Position numbers and translations under genes: made by a program. Below the pieces are notes generated by a model. That model was not told the origin of the DNA, ran no database searches, and saw only the letters and a program-made list of their open reading frames with translations. A stretch of DNA of 64,000 nt. It comes from Methylovulum miyakonense HT12 (GTDB taxonomy: Bacteria; Pseudomonadota; Gammaproteobacteria; Methylococcales; Methylomonadaceae). Positions 29,270 to 36,762 of the stretch are shown piece by piece; position 1 is the first letter of the stretch, and each line of letters begins with the position of its first letter. The DNA lies in contig NZ_KB913025.1 of assembly GCF_000384075.1 (NCBI RefSeq), forward strand, positions 2,185,551-2,249,550. The letters are read 5' to 3'.

Positions 29270-29866
29270 CTATTCCTCCGCGTTGATGGTTTTAAAGTTA
29301 TAAGGGAAGCCGTTGGTGTCAATGCTGGACATCCATTTCAGGAACGCCACCACGCCTTTGGCTTCGGCTTCGGTGATGTTCAGGTTGGGCATCCTGCGGT
29401 TGCTGCCGAAGGTGCGGGCGTTTTTTTCCGGGTTCATCAAAAACTGCACCATCAAATCTTCGCGCATCTCTGTGGAAATCCAGCCCTTATCCAGCCAAGC
29501 TTTGGTCAAATCCGGGGCGTAGTACGCGCCGTTGCCTAATAGCGTATGGCAGTTCATGCAGTTTTTGGCTTGCGTGGTTTTTTTACCCAGCATGACCAAT
29601 TGCTCGGCTTCCGCTTCGGTATATGCCTTGCCGAACAACAACTCGGTGTCACCGATGACGGGCATGGATTTATGCAGGCCTTCTTTATATTGGTAGTCGA
29701 TTTTTTTGTTAATGACGCTGTATGCGGGGACACGCTTACCGCCCGCACGGGTTTGGCTTAATGAATCAAAGGTTAAAACGACCAAAATGATAAATGATCC
29801 GGCGGTGACCCAGATTGCCGTTTTTTTCCAGAATGATTCCGAAGCCCATAAGGGTGTCTCGTTCAT
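29270..29866 (-). CDS. norC: Nitric oxide reductase cytochrome c subunit NorC
   Basis: NorC passes electrons to NorB. The 198-residue protein has one N-terminal membrane anchor (about 13-31) and one haem motif, CMNCHTLLGNGAYYAPDL, with a later RRMPNLNITEAEA segment containing the likely axial Met. It is longer than the usual 150 residues because of an insertion before the haem. It overlaps the upstream small membrane gene by four bases (ATGA) and ends two bases before norB. Confidence 0.92.
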   Translation of the reverse strand: MNETPLWASESFWKKTAIWVTAGSFIILVVLTFDSLSQTRAGGKRVPAYSVINKKIDYQYKEGLHKSMPVIGDTELLFGKAYTEAEAEQLVMLGKKTTQAKNCMNCHTLLGNGAYYAPDLTKAWLDKGWISTEMREDLMVQFLMNPEKNARTFGSNRRMPNLNITEAEAKGVVAFLKWMSSIDTNGFPYNFKTINAEE

Positions 29867-30192
29867 AGCTTATCCTCCTCGGTTGTTGTTAAATCGTGGA
29901 CTGCATGGGTTTTAACACATAGATGCCAGATGCCTATCGGCGCAAAAAAATAGCCGATCAGCATCGCGGCCGAAATGATCAGCCAGTAACCCGAAAAATG
30001 GGCGGTATAAGTCAGTTCGGCGACGGATGCCGCCAAGATGAGATAAGCGCTGTAAGCCGCCAGTCTGATGTGGCCTTTCGGGTTGACTTTAGACCAGGCG
30101 AACAGCAGGGCGTAAGCCGCGCCTGACAAGATGATCAAGGCTGAGACGAAAAACGTGATAAAAAAATCTTTTAACGCGACGGGTTCAATCAT
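29863..30192 (-). CDS. Small three-helix membrane protein of the nor operon
   Basis: The 109-residue protein has three hydrophobic segments (about 10-32, 41-60, 68-90) and a charged tail (HAVHDLTTTEEDKL). It precedes norC with a 4-base ATGA overlap, so it is translationally coupled and probably helps assemble or stabilise the reductase. I cannot assign it to NorE/NorF with confidence; it is shorter than NorE. Confidence 0.7.
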   Translation of the reverse strand: MIEPVALKDFFITFFVSALIILSGAAYALLFAWSKVNPKGHIRLAAYSAYLILAASVAELTYTAHFSGYWLIISAAMLIGYFFAPIGIWHLCVKTHAVHDLTTTEEDKL

Positions 30193-30256
30193 GGCATGTC
30201 AATTAAAATAAGCAGTTAGGGCGCCATTTGCCAATGCCTGCAAACGGCGGTAAGCA

Positions 30257-30626
30257 TCATCCGACAACATCGGTTTTGGTGCTGCCGATAAACGCCAGCA
30301 CCTCGGCATACTCTTGTTCGGGGAGTTCAAATTCTTGCAAGGCCGCTTGCAAATGGTTGATGAAAATAGCCCAGTCGCTTTCGGTAATCCCCATGCCCTT
30401 GTGCGTCACCAACATATTCCGGCCGGTATAAAAAAGCGGCCCTCCCGCACTAGAGCATAAGAAATCAATCAGCAATTGCTTTTCCCTGGCGATGCCGTCA
30501 AGCCCCCGGTTTTGCCAAAAACGGCCCAATTGCGCATCCGCCACCAAGCGCGGCTACGACGCCATTAATAACGGCATTAATGGCGTCGTAGCCGCCCAAG
30601 CGTTCATACAAAGATTCTTCAATCAT
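30257..30626 (-). pseudogene. Frameshifted group I truncated haemoglobin
   Basis: From the ATG at 30626 (GGAG ribosome site) the reading begins MIEESLYERLGGYDAINAVI, a normal truncated-globin start. The remainder, PRLVADAQLGRFWQNRG through the haem-ligand region RNMLVTHKGMG to the stop at 30257, is in another frame. The downstream frame has a TAG just before PRLVADAQ. One extra base lies within a perfect hairpin at 30550-30595, and removing it restores the family's expected length. The gene overlaps the upstream regulator by four bases (ATGA). Either the gene is inactive, or the frameshift is a sequencing/amplification artefact. Confidence 0.85.
30550..30595. repeat. Perfect 20-bp-arm palindrome inside the globin
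   Basis: GCGGCTACGACGCCATTAAT at 30550-30569 and its exact reverse complement at 30576-30595 flank a 6-base loop (AACGGC). The frameshift of the globin falls in the arm that encodes the divergent residues, so the palindrome probably arose by template switching. Confidence 0.95.
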
Positions 30627-31267
30627 GGTTTTTCTCCTCTGTTGATGATTTTAAAACGACAAACAGTGTCGCCTTTGGCCATGCACTCAACGTGCTCTAT
30701 CTCGCTTTCCAATAAAGACGTAATCAGCGTCCGGTCAAACTCACAGACTTCTTCATGTTTTTGCGCCAGGTCATGGTAGACGCAATTGCAGGCTTCAATA
30801 ACACGATTGTTGTTATCCGGGTCTTTAATGGCTTTTGCTTGGAAACCCAACTGATCCATTATTTTTAGCAAGCCATCCAGTTTTTCGTCGGCCTGTTTGC
30901 CAACAAACTGGGGCAACAGGCTTTGCGACAAATTGGCAGCTAGTTTATGCAGATAACGCTGCAAGGCCTCGGCACCCATTTCCTCTTTTAGGTTGGTAAG
31001 CAGTAGTTCGGAAAACCAGGCGTATTGCTTGGGAAAGCTGTTGATGCCCGCTTCGGTCAAAACGAAGCTCCTGACAGGCCGGCCTGAGGTTTTATGGAAG
31101 CCTCCGGTTTGTATATAACCGTTTTTTTGGAGCGTGGCGAAATGTTGCTGTACGGCATTCCTGGAAATGTCCAATGCCGTGGCGATTTCGTCAATGCTTA
31201 GCCCCGCTTTGTTTTCCAACAATAAAGTTAGGATTTCATGTTGCCGGGATTTGATCTTGTCAACCAT
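30623..31267 (-). CDS. SufR-like iron-sulfur transcriptional regulator
   Basis: The 214-residue protein has an N-terminal winged helix-turn-helix (about 8-70; LSIDEIATALDISRNAVQQHFATLQ) and a C-terminal cysteine set: C160, C162, C175, C195 and C203 in EACNCVYHD, EVCEF, VECMAKGDTVCRF. C162-x12-C175 repeats the first spacing of SufR-type [4Fe-4S] sensors. It heads a minus-strand unit with the broken globin (4-base overlap) and faces an intact globin across a 165-base divergent promoter, beside norCB. I infer a NO- or iron-sulfur-status-responsive repressor; SufR itself controls suf genes, which are absent here. Confidence 0.75.
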   Translation of the reverse strand: MVDKIKSRQHEILTLLLENKAGLSIDEIATALDISRNAVQQHFATLQKNGYIQTGGFHKTSGRPVRSFVLTEAGINSFPKQYAWFSELLLTNLKEEMGAEALQRYLHKLAANLSQSLLPQFVGKQADEKLDGLLKIMDQLGFQAKAIKDPDNNNRVIEACNCVYHDLAQKHEEVCEFDRTLITSLLESEIEHVECMAKGDTVCRFKIINRGEKP

Positions 31268-31432
31268 ATAACTCCTTCTGTCAGTCCGGTAAATGGGTCA
31301 AAGGATAACAAAAAAACACTATATTAAATAGTAATAAATCATATAACATAAATATATTGTATAAGTTATTTTTGTTTGTTATCATTTTTCCCGTAGCCGA
31401 ACCTATTAGGCTATAACCCTGAGGAGACCGTA
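31268..31432. promoter_or_regulatory. Divergent promoter between regulator and intact globin
   Basis: A 165-base, very AT-rich region. A partly symmetric site AAC(N17)GTT at 31345-31367 is a candidate operator for the adjacent regulator. A GGAG lies about 10 bases before the globin ATG at 31433. Exact -35 and -10 boxes are uncertain. Confidence 0.4.
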
Positions 31433-31834
31433 ATGACCGACACACAAAACCATGAGGACGCAACCATGAGCAAAACGCTTTATGAAAGGATAGGCGGTGA
31501 AGCCGCCGTCAATGCCGCCGTTGATATTTTTTACCGGAAGGTGCTTTCAGACCCTCGCATCAACCGCTTCTTCGACAACGTTGATATGGAAAAACAAGCG
31601 GCCAAACAGAAAGCTTTTTTGACCATGGCGTTTGGCGGCCCGCATAGCTACACAGGGGAAGACATGCGTAAAGGCCATGCCCACCTGCTTAAGATGGGCT
31701 TGGATGATAGCCATTTTGACGCGGTCGTAGAAAATTTGGGGGCGACGTTGCAAGAGTTAAGCGTCCCCCAAGAACTCATCGCCGAGGTGGTGGCGATTTG
31801 TGAGACGACACGCAATGATGTGTTAGGCAGATAA
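31433..31834 (+). CDS. Group I truncated haemoglobin
   Basis: The 133-residue protein carries the truncated-globin signatures: TLYERIGGEAAVNAAVDIFY, FFDNVDMEKQ, FLTMAFGGPHSYTGEDMRKGHAHL with the proximal haem histidine, and VPQELIAEVVAICETTRNDVL. Such globins bind O2 or NO and can act as NO dioxygenases when a reductase supplies electrons; a ferredoxin-type reductase gene follows 66 bases downstream. The ATG at 31433 has a GAGGAG ribosome site; ATG 31466 (MSKTLYER) is an alternative. Confidence 0.92.
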   Translation: MTDTQNHEDATMSKTLYERIGGEAAVNAAVDIFYRKVLSDPRINRFFDNVDMEKQAAKQKAFLTMAFGGPHSYTGEDMRKGHAHLLKMGLDDSHFDAVVENLGATLQELSVPQELIAEVVAICETTRNDVLGR

Positions 31835-31900
31835 GCACTATAGCCCAACGCCATAAAGGTTTATTTTGACCAGTATGGCGTTAGTTTTAACGGGTGGATC

Positions 31901-32872
31901 ATGTACAAATTAACGATTGAAGAAAAGGTTTATGCGTGCCAAGCGGATGAAACCGTGCTGGATGCTTTATTACGCGGGAATGTGAACATTTCCTACGCTT
32001 GCAAAAAAGGCACCTGCCATAGCTGCCTGGTGCGCAGCCTCGATGCCGTTCCGCCGGAAGCCGCCCAGGCCGGACTAAAAGATACCTTGAAAAAGCGCAA
32101 CCACTTCCTTGCCTGCCTGTGCCATCCAGAACAGGACATGGCCATTAAACTGCCCGACCAATCGGAGTTTTATACCGAAGGCACGGTGGTTGTTAATGAA
32201 ATGCTCAATAGGAACACGCTGCTGTTGGCCGTCGCCTTTAAAGATGCGTTTGAGTTTAACGCCGGACAATTTGTTAATCTGCAAAGGGCGGACGGCCTGA
32301 CGCGCAGTTATTCAATCGCCAATATTCCGCAGGAATCCAACACCCTGGAATTTCATATCCGCCGCTTGCCAGGCGGTAAGTTTAGTGGATGGTTGCATGA
32401 TGAAATCAGGGTAGGGGACAGCATCGCCGTATCCGAACCGCGCGGGCATTGTTTTTACCTGCCAGAACGGCACGGACAAGGCATCCTGTTGGTCGGGACG
32501 GGGACAGGTTTGGCCCCGTTGGCGGGCATCCTGACCGATGCCCTTGCCCATGGCCATTCCGGGCCGATTTATTTATTCCATGGCAGCCGTGAATTTGAAG
32601 ACTTGTACCGGATTGATGAGCTATGCCAACTGGCCCAGCGGCATCAAAATTTCCATTACATCCCTTGCCTGTCAGGCAAACATGTCCCGGCTGGTTTTAG
32701 CCATGGACGTGCCGACGAAGTCGCCTTGGCCTCGCTTCCTGATTTAAAGGCTTGGCGGGTGTTTCTCTGTGGCCATCCGGACATGGTCAAGCAAATGAAA
32801 AAAATGGCTTTCCTCAAAGGGGCATCCATGAAGGATATTTACGCGGATGCTTTTTTGGCAACACCTGTCTGA
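31901..32872 (+). CDS. Ferredoxin-FAD-NAD(P)H reductase (MmoC/phenol-hydroxylase reductase type)
   Basis: The 323-residue protein has an N-terminal plant-type [2Fe-2S] domain with C34-x4-C39-x2-C42-x29-C72, an FAD-binding domain (TRSYSIAN near 103-110 of that domain, about 134-141 overall) and a C-terminal NAD(P)-binding domain (GTGTGLAPLAGIL and FLCGHPDMV). It moves electrons from NAD(P)H through FAD and the cluster to a partner protein. Its position after the intact globin suggests it reduces that globin for NO dioxygenation; a role with an oxygenase component cannot be excluded, but none is nearby. Confidence 0.88.
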   Translation: MYKLTIEEKVYACQADETVLDALLRGNVNISYACKKGTCHSCLVRSLDAVPPEAAQAGLKDTLKKRNHFLACLCHPEQDMAIKLPDQSEFYTEGTVVVNEMLNRNTLLLAVAFKDAFEFNAGQFVNLQRADGLTRSYSIANIPQESNTLEFHIRRLPGGKFSGWLHDEIRVGDSIAVSEPRGHCFYLPERHGQGILLVGTGTGLAPLAGILTDALAHGHSGPIYLFHGSREFEDLYRIDELCQLAQRHQNFHYIPCLSGKHVPAGFSHGRADEVALASLPDLKAWRVFLCGHPDMVKQMKKMAFLKGASMKDIYADAFLATPV

Positions 32873-32889
32873 ACAATAAGGCCGCTAAG

Positions 32890-34053
32890 ATGAACATTAA
32901 GCCATTTTTCCGGTTCATTGCCGTTGATCCGGTCAATTTGAGCCTTAAGGGCAAACTGCTTTCTGTGCTTTCAAGTGCCATTGCCATTTTAGTGATTGCA
33001 GGGGTTACCCGGCAATTTGGCGTGGGTTCCGCTGGCCCGATCATCGTCGCTTCGATGGGGGCTTCCGCCGTCATCCTGTTCATTTTGCCTAGCAGCCCCC
33101 TTGCCCAACCGTGGCCACTGGTTGGCGGGCAATTGGTGTCGGCGGCCATTGGCGTCGCTTGCGCCCAGACGGTTGCCGATACCGTCTGGGCGTCCGGTTG
33201 CGCGGTTGGCGGGAGTATCCTGGCCATGCTGTTGCTGCGTTGCCTGCATCCTCCGGGTGCGGCAACGGCGTTGACACCTGTCATTAGCGGCGATCTGGAC
33301 GATTACAGTTTTGTATTGATGCCAGTGGGCATTAATGTGGCGGTCATGCTGCTGATGGCGGTTGCCATCAACCGCTGGGTATTGCGTTACGGATACCCTA
33401 CAGCCACGCCTTTGTCCTCCAATACAAAGCCTGTGCACAGCGCCCTCATCCAGCCTTCCCAGCGCACAGGCATTTCAGAACAGGATGTGGAATTGGCGTT
33501 GGAGAACATGGATAGGTTTATGGATGTCTCGACAGGGGATTTGAGCAAATTACTTACCGATGCCCAGCTGCAAAGTTTCAAGCGTCACCGGGGCAACATC
33601 AGTTGTGCGGATATTATGGTTAGAGATGTCCTGACGGTTGAATATGGGACAGAAGTCCAAGATGCCTGGAAAACCATGCACGGCGGAAAGCTTAACGCCT
33701 TGCCAGTGATTGACCGCGCCCACCGGGTGATTGGCATTATCACTTGGAATGATTTTTTTAAATTCATTAACGTGGAAGTTAATGAAACTTTTTCTGAAAA
33801 ATTCAGGGCTTTTATCCGTCGTACGCCTGATGTCAGCACCGGAAAACCGGAAGCGGTCGGCCATATTATGGCTAGCCCTGTGAGCGTCATGCCGGAAAGC
33901 AGCCATATCGCCGGGCTTATCCCCTTGATGGCAAACCAAGGTTACCGGCAAATCCCGATTGTCAATGATGAAAACCGCTTGGTGGGCATGGTGTACCAGG
34001 CTAATTTAATTGCCGCCCTTTATAACAGAAGCCACGATCATGCGAAAAATTGA
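32890..34053 (+). CDS. HPP-family membrane protein with two CBS domains
   Basis: The 387-residue protein has an N-terminal membrane domain of four or five helices with the eponymous HPP (CLHPPGAATAL) and SMGASAVILF, followed by a cytoplasmic pair of CBS motifs (CADIMVRDVLTVEYGTEV and GHIMASPVSVMPESSHIAG). The ATG at 32890 follows the reductase stop by 17 bases. Some HPP proteins in chloroplasts and cyanobacteria transport nitrite; given neighbouring NO genes, a nitrite role is an inference. CBS domains usually bind adenine nucleotides and would gate activity. Confidence 0.85.
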   Translation: MNIKPFFRFIAVDPVNLSLKGKLLSVLSSAIAILVIAGVTRQFGVGSAGPIIVASMGASAVILFILPSSPLAQPWPLVGGQLVSAAIGVACAQTVADTVWASGCAVGGSILAMLLLRCLHPPGAATALTPVISGDLDDYSFVLMPVGINVAVMLLMAVAINRWVLRYGYPTATPLSSNTKPVHSALIQPSQRTGISEQDVELALENMDRFMDVSTGDLSKLLTDAQLQSFKRHRGNISCADIMVRDVLTVEYGTEVQDAWKTMHGGKLNALPVIDRAHRVIGIITWNDFFKFINVEVNETFSEKFRAFIRRTPDVSTGKPEAVGHIMASPVSVMPESSHIAGLIPLMANQGYRQIPIVNDENRLVGMVYQANLIAALYNRSHDHAKN

Positions 34054-34167
34054 ACCTTATATACTTAGACCCTGCTTTTATCGTGCTAACTGAATTCGTT
34101 TCCAAAGGCAGGCCAGTCTTATGCCCATTCACCGTGGATAGCTGAAATACAGGTTGAATTAGCCATA

Positions 34168-34212
34168 AAAAAGCTGATAATAGTATCGGCACGAAACTAT
34201 TATCAGCTTTTT
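34168..34212 (+). terminator. 17-bp perfect hairpin just before the small membrane gene
   Basis: AAAAAGCTGATAATAGT and its exact complement flank an 11-base loop. The 3' T run makes it a strong intrinsic terminator for the globin-reductase-HPP unit. It ends 18 bases before the next start codon, leaving no room for a promoter after it. A TTGAAT (34155-34160) with TAATAG 17 bases on would put a promoter across the hairpin, so it could alternatively be an operator or attenuator. Confidence 0.8.
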
Positions 34213-34230
34213 ATAACGGGAAGGGGCAAA

Positions 34231-34533
34231 ATGAAAAATAAATGCTTAGCAGTTTATATACTGGTATTGACCTTTAGTTGTAGCCTTTTTGCAATGGCGG
34301 ATACGGAGCCGGCGAAAGGGAATATTGATGTCCAAATACCTTTACAGCAGATCCGTAGTCAGGAAAATATGTTGGATAGCGTCTTGGTGACCAGAGGGCA
34401 TGGCTCCATGGCGTCAGAGCCAATAGCCGGCAATAAAGATGATTGGGTCACTGAAATGAGCGTTTATTTAATCATTATCGCCGTTTATTCGCTTTATTGG
34501 TTTCTCTTTTGTTCAAAAAAAGTTAAGGACTGA
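34231..34533 (+). CDS. Small exported or membrane protein, unknown
   Basis: The 100-residue protein has a signal peptide or first helix (MKNKCLAVYILVLTFSCSLF, then A-M-A), a polar middle of about 45 residues and a second membrane segment (VYLIIIAVYSLYWFLF) with a basic tail. A strong GGAAGGGG ribosome site lies just before the ATG. No family is recognised. Placement in the NO/nitrite region is the only hint of role. Confidence 0.7.
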   Translation: MKNKCLAVYILVLTFSCSLFAMADTEPAKGNIDVQIPLQQIRSQENMLDSVLVTRGHGSMASEPIAGNKDDWVTEMSVYLIIIAVYSLYWFLFCSKKVKD

Positions 34534-34798
34534 ATATCGGGTGGCGCCAGTTTCCCCGGATAAAGGCGAGGGCATTGGGCTGGCGCCCTCATGGCAAGGG
34601 CCGTGGATAGGTTCCAGTGGAATGGATGGTTTGGCGGCATAAAACATAATGCCCGGCGTTTACCCGGACAGGAGGGGATGGAGGCATTTTTCGGTTTTGG
34701 GTTTTCGCCCGGTTAAGCTACAGGCCGCCCGTGTTTGCGGGGTGGTGTTTACGCACGCTATCATGCCATATTGTCAATAAAATTAGGGGAGTTACGTT

Positions 34799-35521
34799 AT
34801 GCCCAATTACCAAGCCAAACTAAAATTCAAAAGGGAAATCGCCGATGGGACAATGGCGTTCCATTTTGAAAAGCCTGAAGGGTTGACCTTTGAAGCGGGG
34901 CAGTTCGCTGGCTGCACGTTAATCAACCCTGCCGAAACAGATGCCAAAGGCAACACGCGGACGTTTTCATTTGCAAGCGCCCCTTACGAAAATGACCTGA
35001 TATTGGCGACACGGATGGGTGGCACTGCGTTCAAGCGCATGTTAAAGGCGATGGAGCCGGGCATGGAAATCAAACTGAATGCCCCCCATGGTTCGTTCAC
35101 ACTGCACAAGGAAATAAGTGTCCCGGCGGTGTTCCTGACTGGCGGCATTGGTGTGACCCCTGTAAGAAGCATCGTCCTCCAGGCGATCCACGATAAGCTC
35201 CCGCAACGGATACTGGTGTTTTACTCTAATCGTAAGCCCGAAGATACGGCATTCCTGGAGGATTTGATGGTATCCCACGATGAAGCCCCCGACTATACTT
35301 TTGTCGGTACGATGACGGATATGGAAACCTCCGGCCGTGAATGGCAGGGAGAAACCGGGTTCATCAACAAAGCCATGCTCCTGAAATATATAGCTGACCT
35401 GACGCTTCCCGTGTATTACCTTGTCGGCCCCCCCGCAATGGTGGCGGCAATGCACAAAATGCTGGTCGAAGCAGGCGTTGGCGATGGCAACATCCGCATG
35501 GAAGAGTTTTCAGGCTATTAA
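34799..35521 (+). CDS. FAD-dependent ferredoxin-NADP reductase-like oxidoreductase
   Basis: The 240-residue protein is a two-domain flavoprotein without an iron-sulfur domain: RTFSFASAP binds FAD, TGGIGVTPVRSI binds NAD(P), YYLVGPPAMVAAM is the nicotinamide loop, and the chain ends EEFSGY with a C-terminal aromatic. It shuttles electrons between NAD(P)H and a small carrier. The rubredoxin gene 300 bases downstream is a plausible partner. GGGGAG precedes the ATG. Confidence 0.88.
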   Translation: MPNYQAKLKFKREIADGTMAFHFEKPEGLTFEAGQFAGCTLINPAETDAKGNTRTFSFASAPYENDLILATRMGGTAFKRMLKAMEPGMEIKLNAPHGSFTLHKEISVPAVFLTGGIGVTPVRSIVLQAIHDKLPQRILVFYSNRKPEDTAFLEDLMVSHDEAPDYTFVGTMTDMETSGREWQGETGFINKAMLLKYIADLTLPVYYLVGPPAMVAAMHKMLVEAGVGDGNIRMEEFSGY

Positions 35522-35620
35522 GCCATAGGGCCCTTCCATGCGTTTCTACAAGTTCCGGCGTCATGCGCTGGCCTTGCCACTAGTGCTTAGCCACTGATTT
35601 TTTGTCGGGCCAATCTAAAT

Positions 35621-35701
35621 CCGGGGCGGACGGTTGTCCGCCTTGTTTATGGCCTGTACCGAAATCCGCAGCGGTCAGGCGGGCAACCGCTCGCCCCTAC
35701 G
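35621..35701. repeat. GTAGG-ended palindromic element H
   Basis: Reads GGGGCGGACGGTTGTCCGCC at one end and GGCGGGCAACCGCTCGCCCC-TACG at the other; read in reverse it begins CGTAGGGGCGAGCGG. Each end is itself a small hairpin. It lies in the otherwise featureless 299-base gap before rubredoxin. Confidence 0.6.
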
Positions 35702-35820
35702 AAAATAACACTGGCAATTCAACAGTGACTGGGCACTAGAATAAAAATAGCTAGCCCCGGTGTTTGGGGGGTTAGCGTTTAACCCATTTTCATTAGCTAA
35801 TTTTTTCAGGAGAATCAATC

Positions 35821-35991
35821 ATGTCCGATTTTAAGAAGTACCAGTGCAGGGAATGCGAACATATTTATGATGAAGCAAAGGGTGACCCTGACAGTGGGAT
35901 TGCACCCGGAACCCGTTGGGCAGACATACCGGATGGCTGGTCTTGCCCGATTTGCGGGGCTCCTAAAGATTTTTTTAGGGTGATGGAATAA
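35821..35991 (+). CDS. Rubredoxin
   Basis: A 56-residue protein with the one-iron rubredoxin motif: C9-x2-C12 in [11 protein letters not shown] and C42-x2-C45 in [17 protein letters not shown] lies eight bases before the ATG at 35821. Rubredoxins carry single electrons to alkane hydroxylases, superoxide or NO reductases (norV-type) and oxidases. Location beside a ferredoxin-NADP reductase-like gene suggests that flavoprotein as electron donor; its acceptor is not in the window. Confidence 0.95.
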   Translation: MSDFKKYQCRECEHIYDEAKGDPDSGIAPGTRWADIPDGWSCPICGAPKDFFRVME

Positions 35992-36078
35992 GCGGCGTGT
36001 TCTCATGAAAGGGGTAAGGGTTTGCCAACCTGAGGGCAAACCACCCCTGCACGAGTGGGTTGCCAGCCGTAAGCCATA

Positions 36079-36130
36079 ACGTGAATCCGGAAGGGGCGAC
36101 GGATATTCCCCTGGGGTTCTGGATTCACGT
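36079..36130. repeat. Inverted repeat between rubredoxin and DUF1993 genes
   Basis: ACGTGAATCC and GGATTCACGT form perfect 10-base arms around 32 bases. Two other small stems lie nearby (GGTTTGCC/GGCAAACC before it and ACCGGG/CCCGGT near 36200), so this convergent gap could terminate both genes. Confidence 0.5.
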
Positions 36131-36267
36131 CGCGGTTTGTGGCCCCGGTAATCCATGATGTCCTAGACCGTACGCAGGAAAGCCTGCTTAGCCTGGCGGC
36201 ACCGGGTTTGTAGCCCGGTTTCAATATTTATCAATGTTACCGGGCATTAACCGTGGGCCACTTTGTC

Positions 36268-36762
36268 TTAGTAACTGCCAACAAAATCCATCTTGCCTAT
36301 ATTCAAGCCGTTGTGGCGAAGGATCGCATAAGCGGTGGTTATGTGAAAATAAAAGTTAGGCAAGACAAAGTGGAGCAAGTAGGGCTGGCCTAGAAAGCTG
36401 AGTTCCCGGCTAGGAGTCCTTACGGTAATCATTTTTCCCTCACTGCCGTCTATTTGCCCGGCACTGACGCTTTCCAAAAAAGCAATGGTTTTGGCGATAC
36501 GCGCCTGCAATTCGGCAAAGGTGGTTTCATTGTCTTCATAACTGGGGACTTCGAGGCCGGCAAGGCGGGCGGCACAGCCTTTCACCATATCAGTTGCAAT
36601 TTGAATTTGCCGGCTTAATGGGTACATATCCGGTGCCAAACGGGCATTGATCAAGACGGTTTGGTCGATTTTCTTGGCTTCGGCATAGGCGGCGGCTTTG
36701 TCGAGTATCGAGGATAAATTGTCTAACATGCGGATAAAAACTGGGGTTGACGCTTGGTACAT
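36268..36762 (-). CDS. DUF1993-family protein
   Basis: The 164-residue protein begins MYQASTPVFIRMLDNLSSIL and contains LAPDMYPLSRQIQIATDMVKG and FYFHITTAYAILRHNGLNIGKMDF, all typical of the DUF1993 family, a four-helix DinB-like fold of unknown function. The start at ATG 36762 agrees with the family; the longer reading to 36831 has no support. Relatives keep a histidine pair that may bind metal. Confidence 0.85.
   Translation of the reverse strand: MYQASTPVFIRMLDNLSSILDKAAAYAEAKKIDQTVLINARLAPDMYPLSRQIQIATDMVKGCAARLAGLEVPSYEDNETTFAELQARIAKTIAFLESVSAGQIDGSEGKMITVRTPSRELSFLGQPYLLHFVLPNFYFHITTAYAILRHNGLNIGKMDFVGSY

Noticed and set aside
30257-30547. Intact short globin starting at an internal GTG
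   Set aside because: It would lack the first two helices; the missing N-terminus is present upstream in another frame, so a frameshift is the better account.
32752-32889. Upstream extension of the HPP-CBS gene
   Set aside because: It lies inside the reductase gene; the family starts at MNIKPFF.
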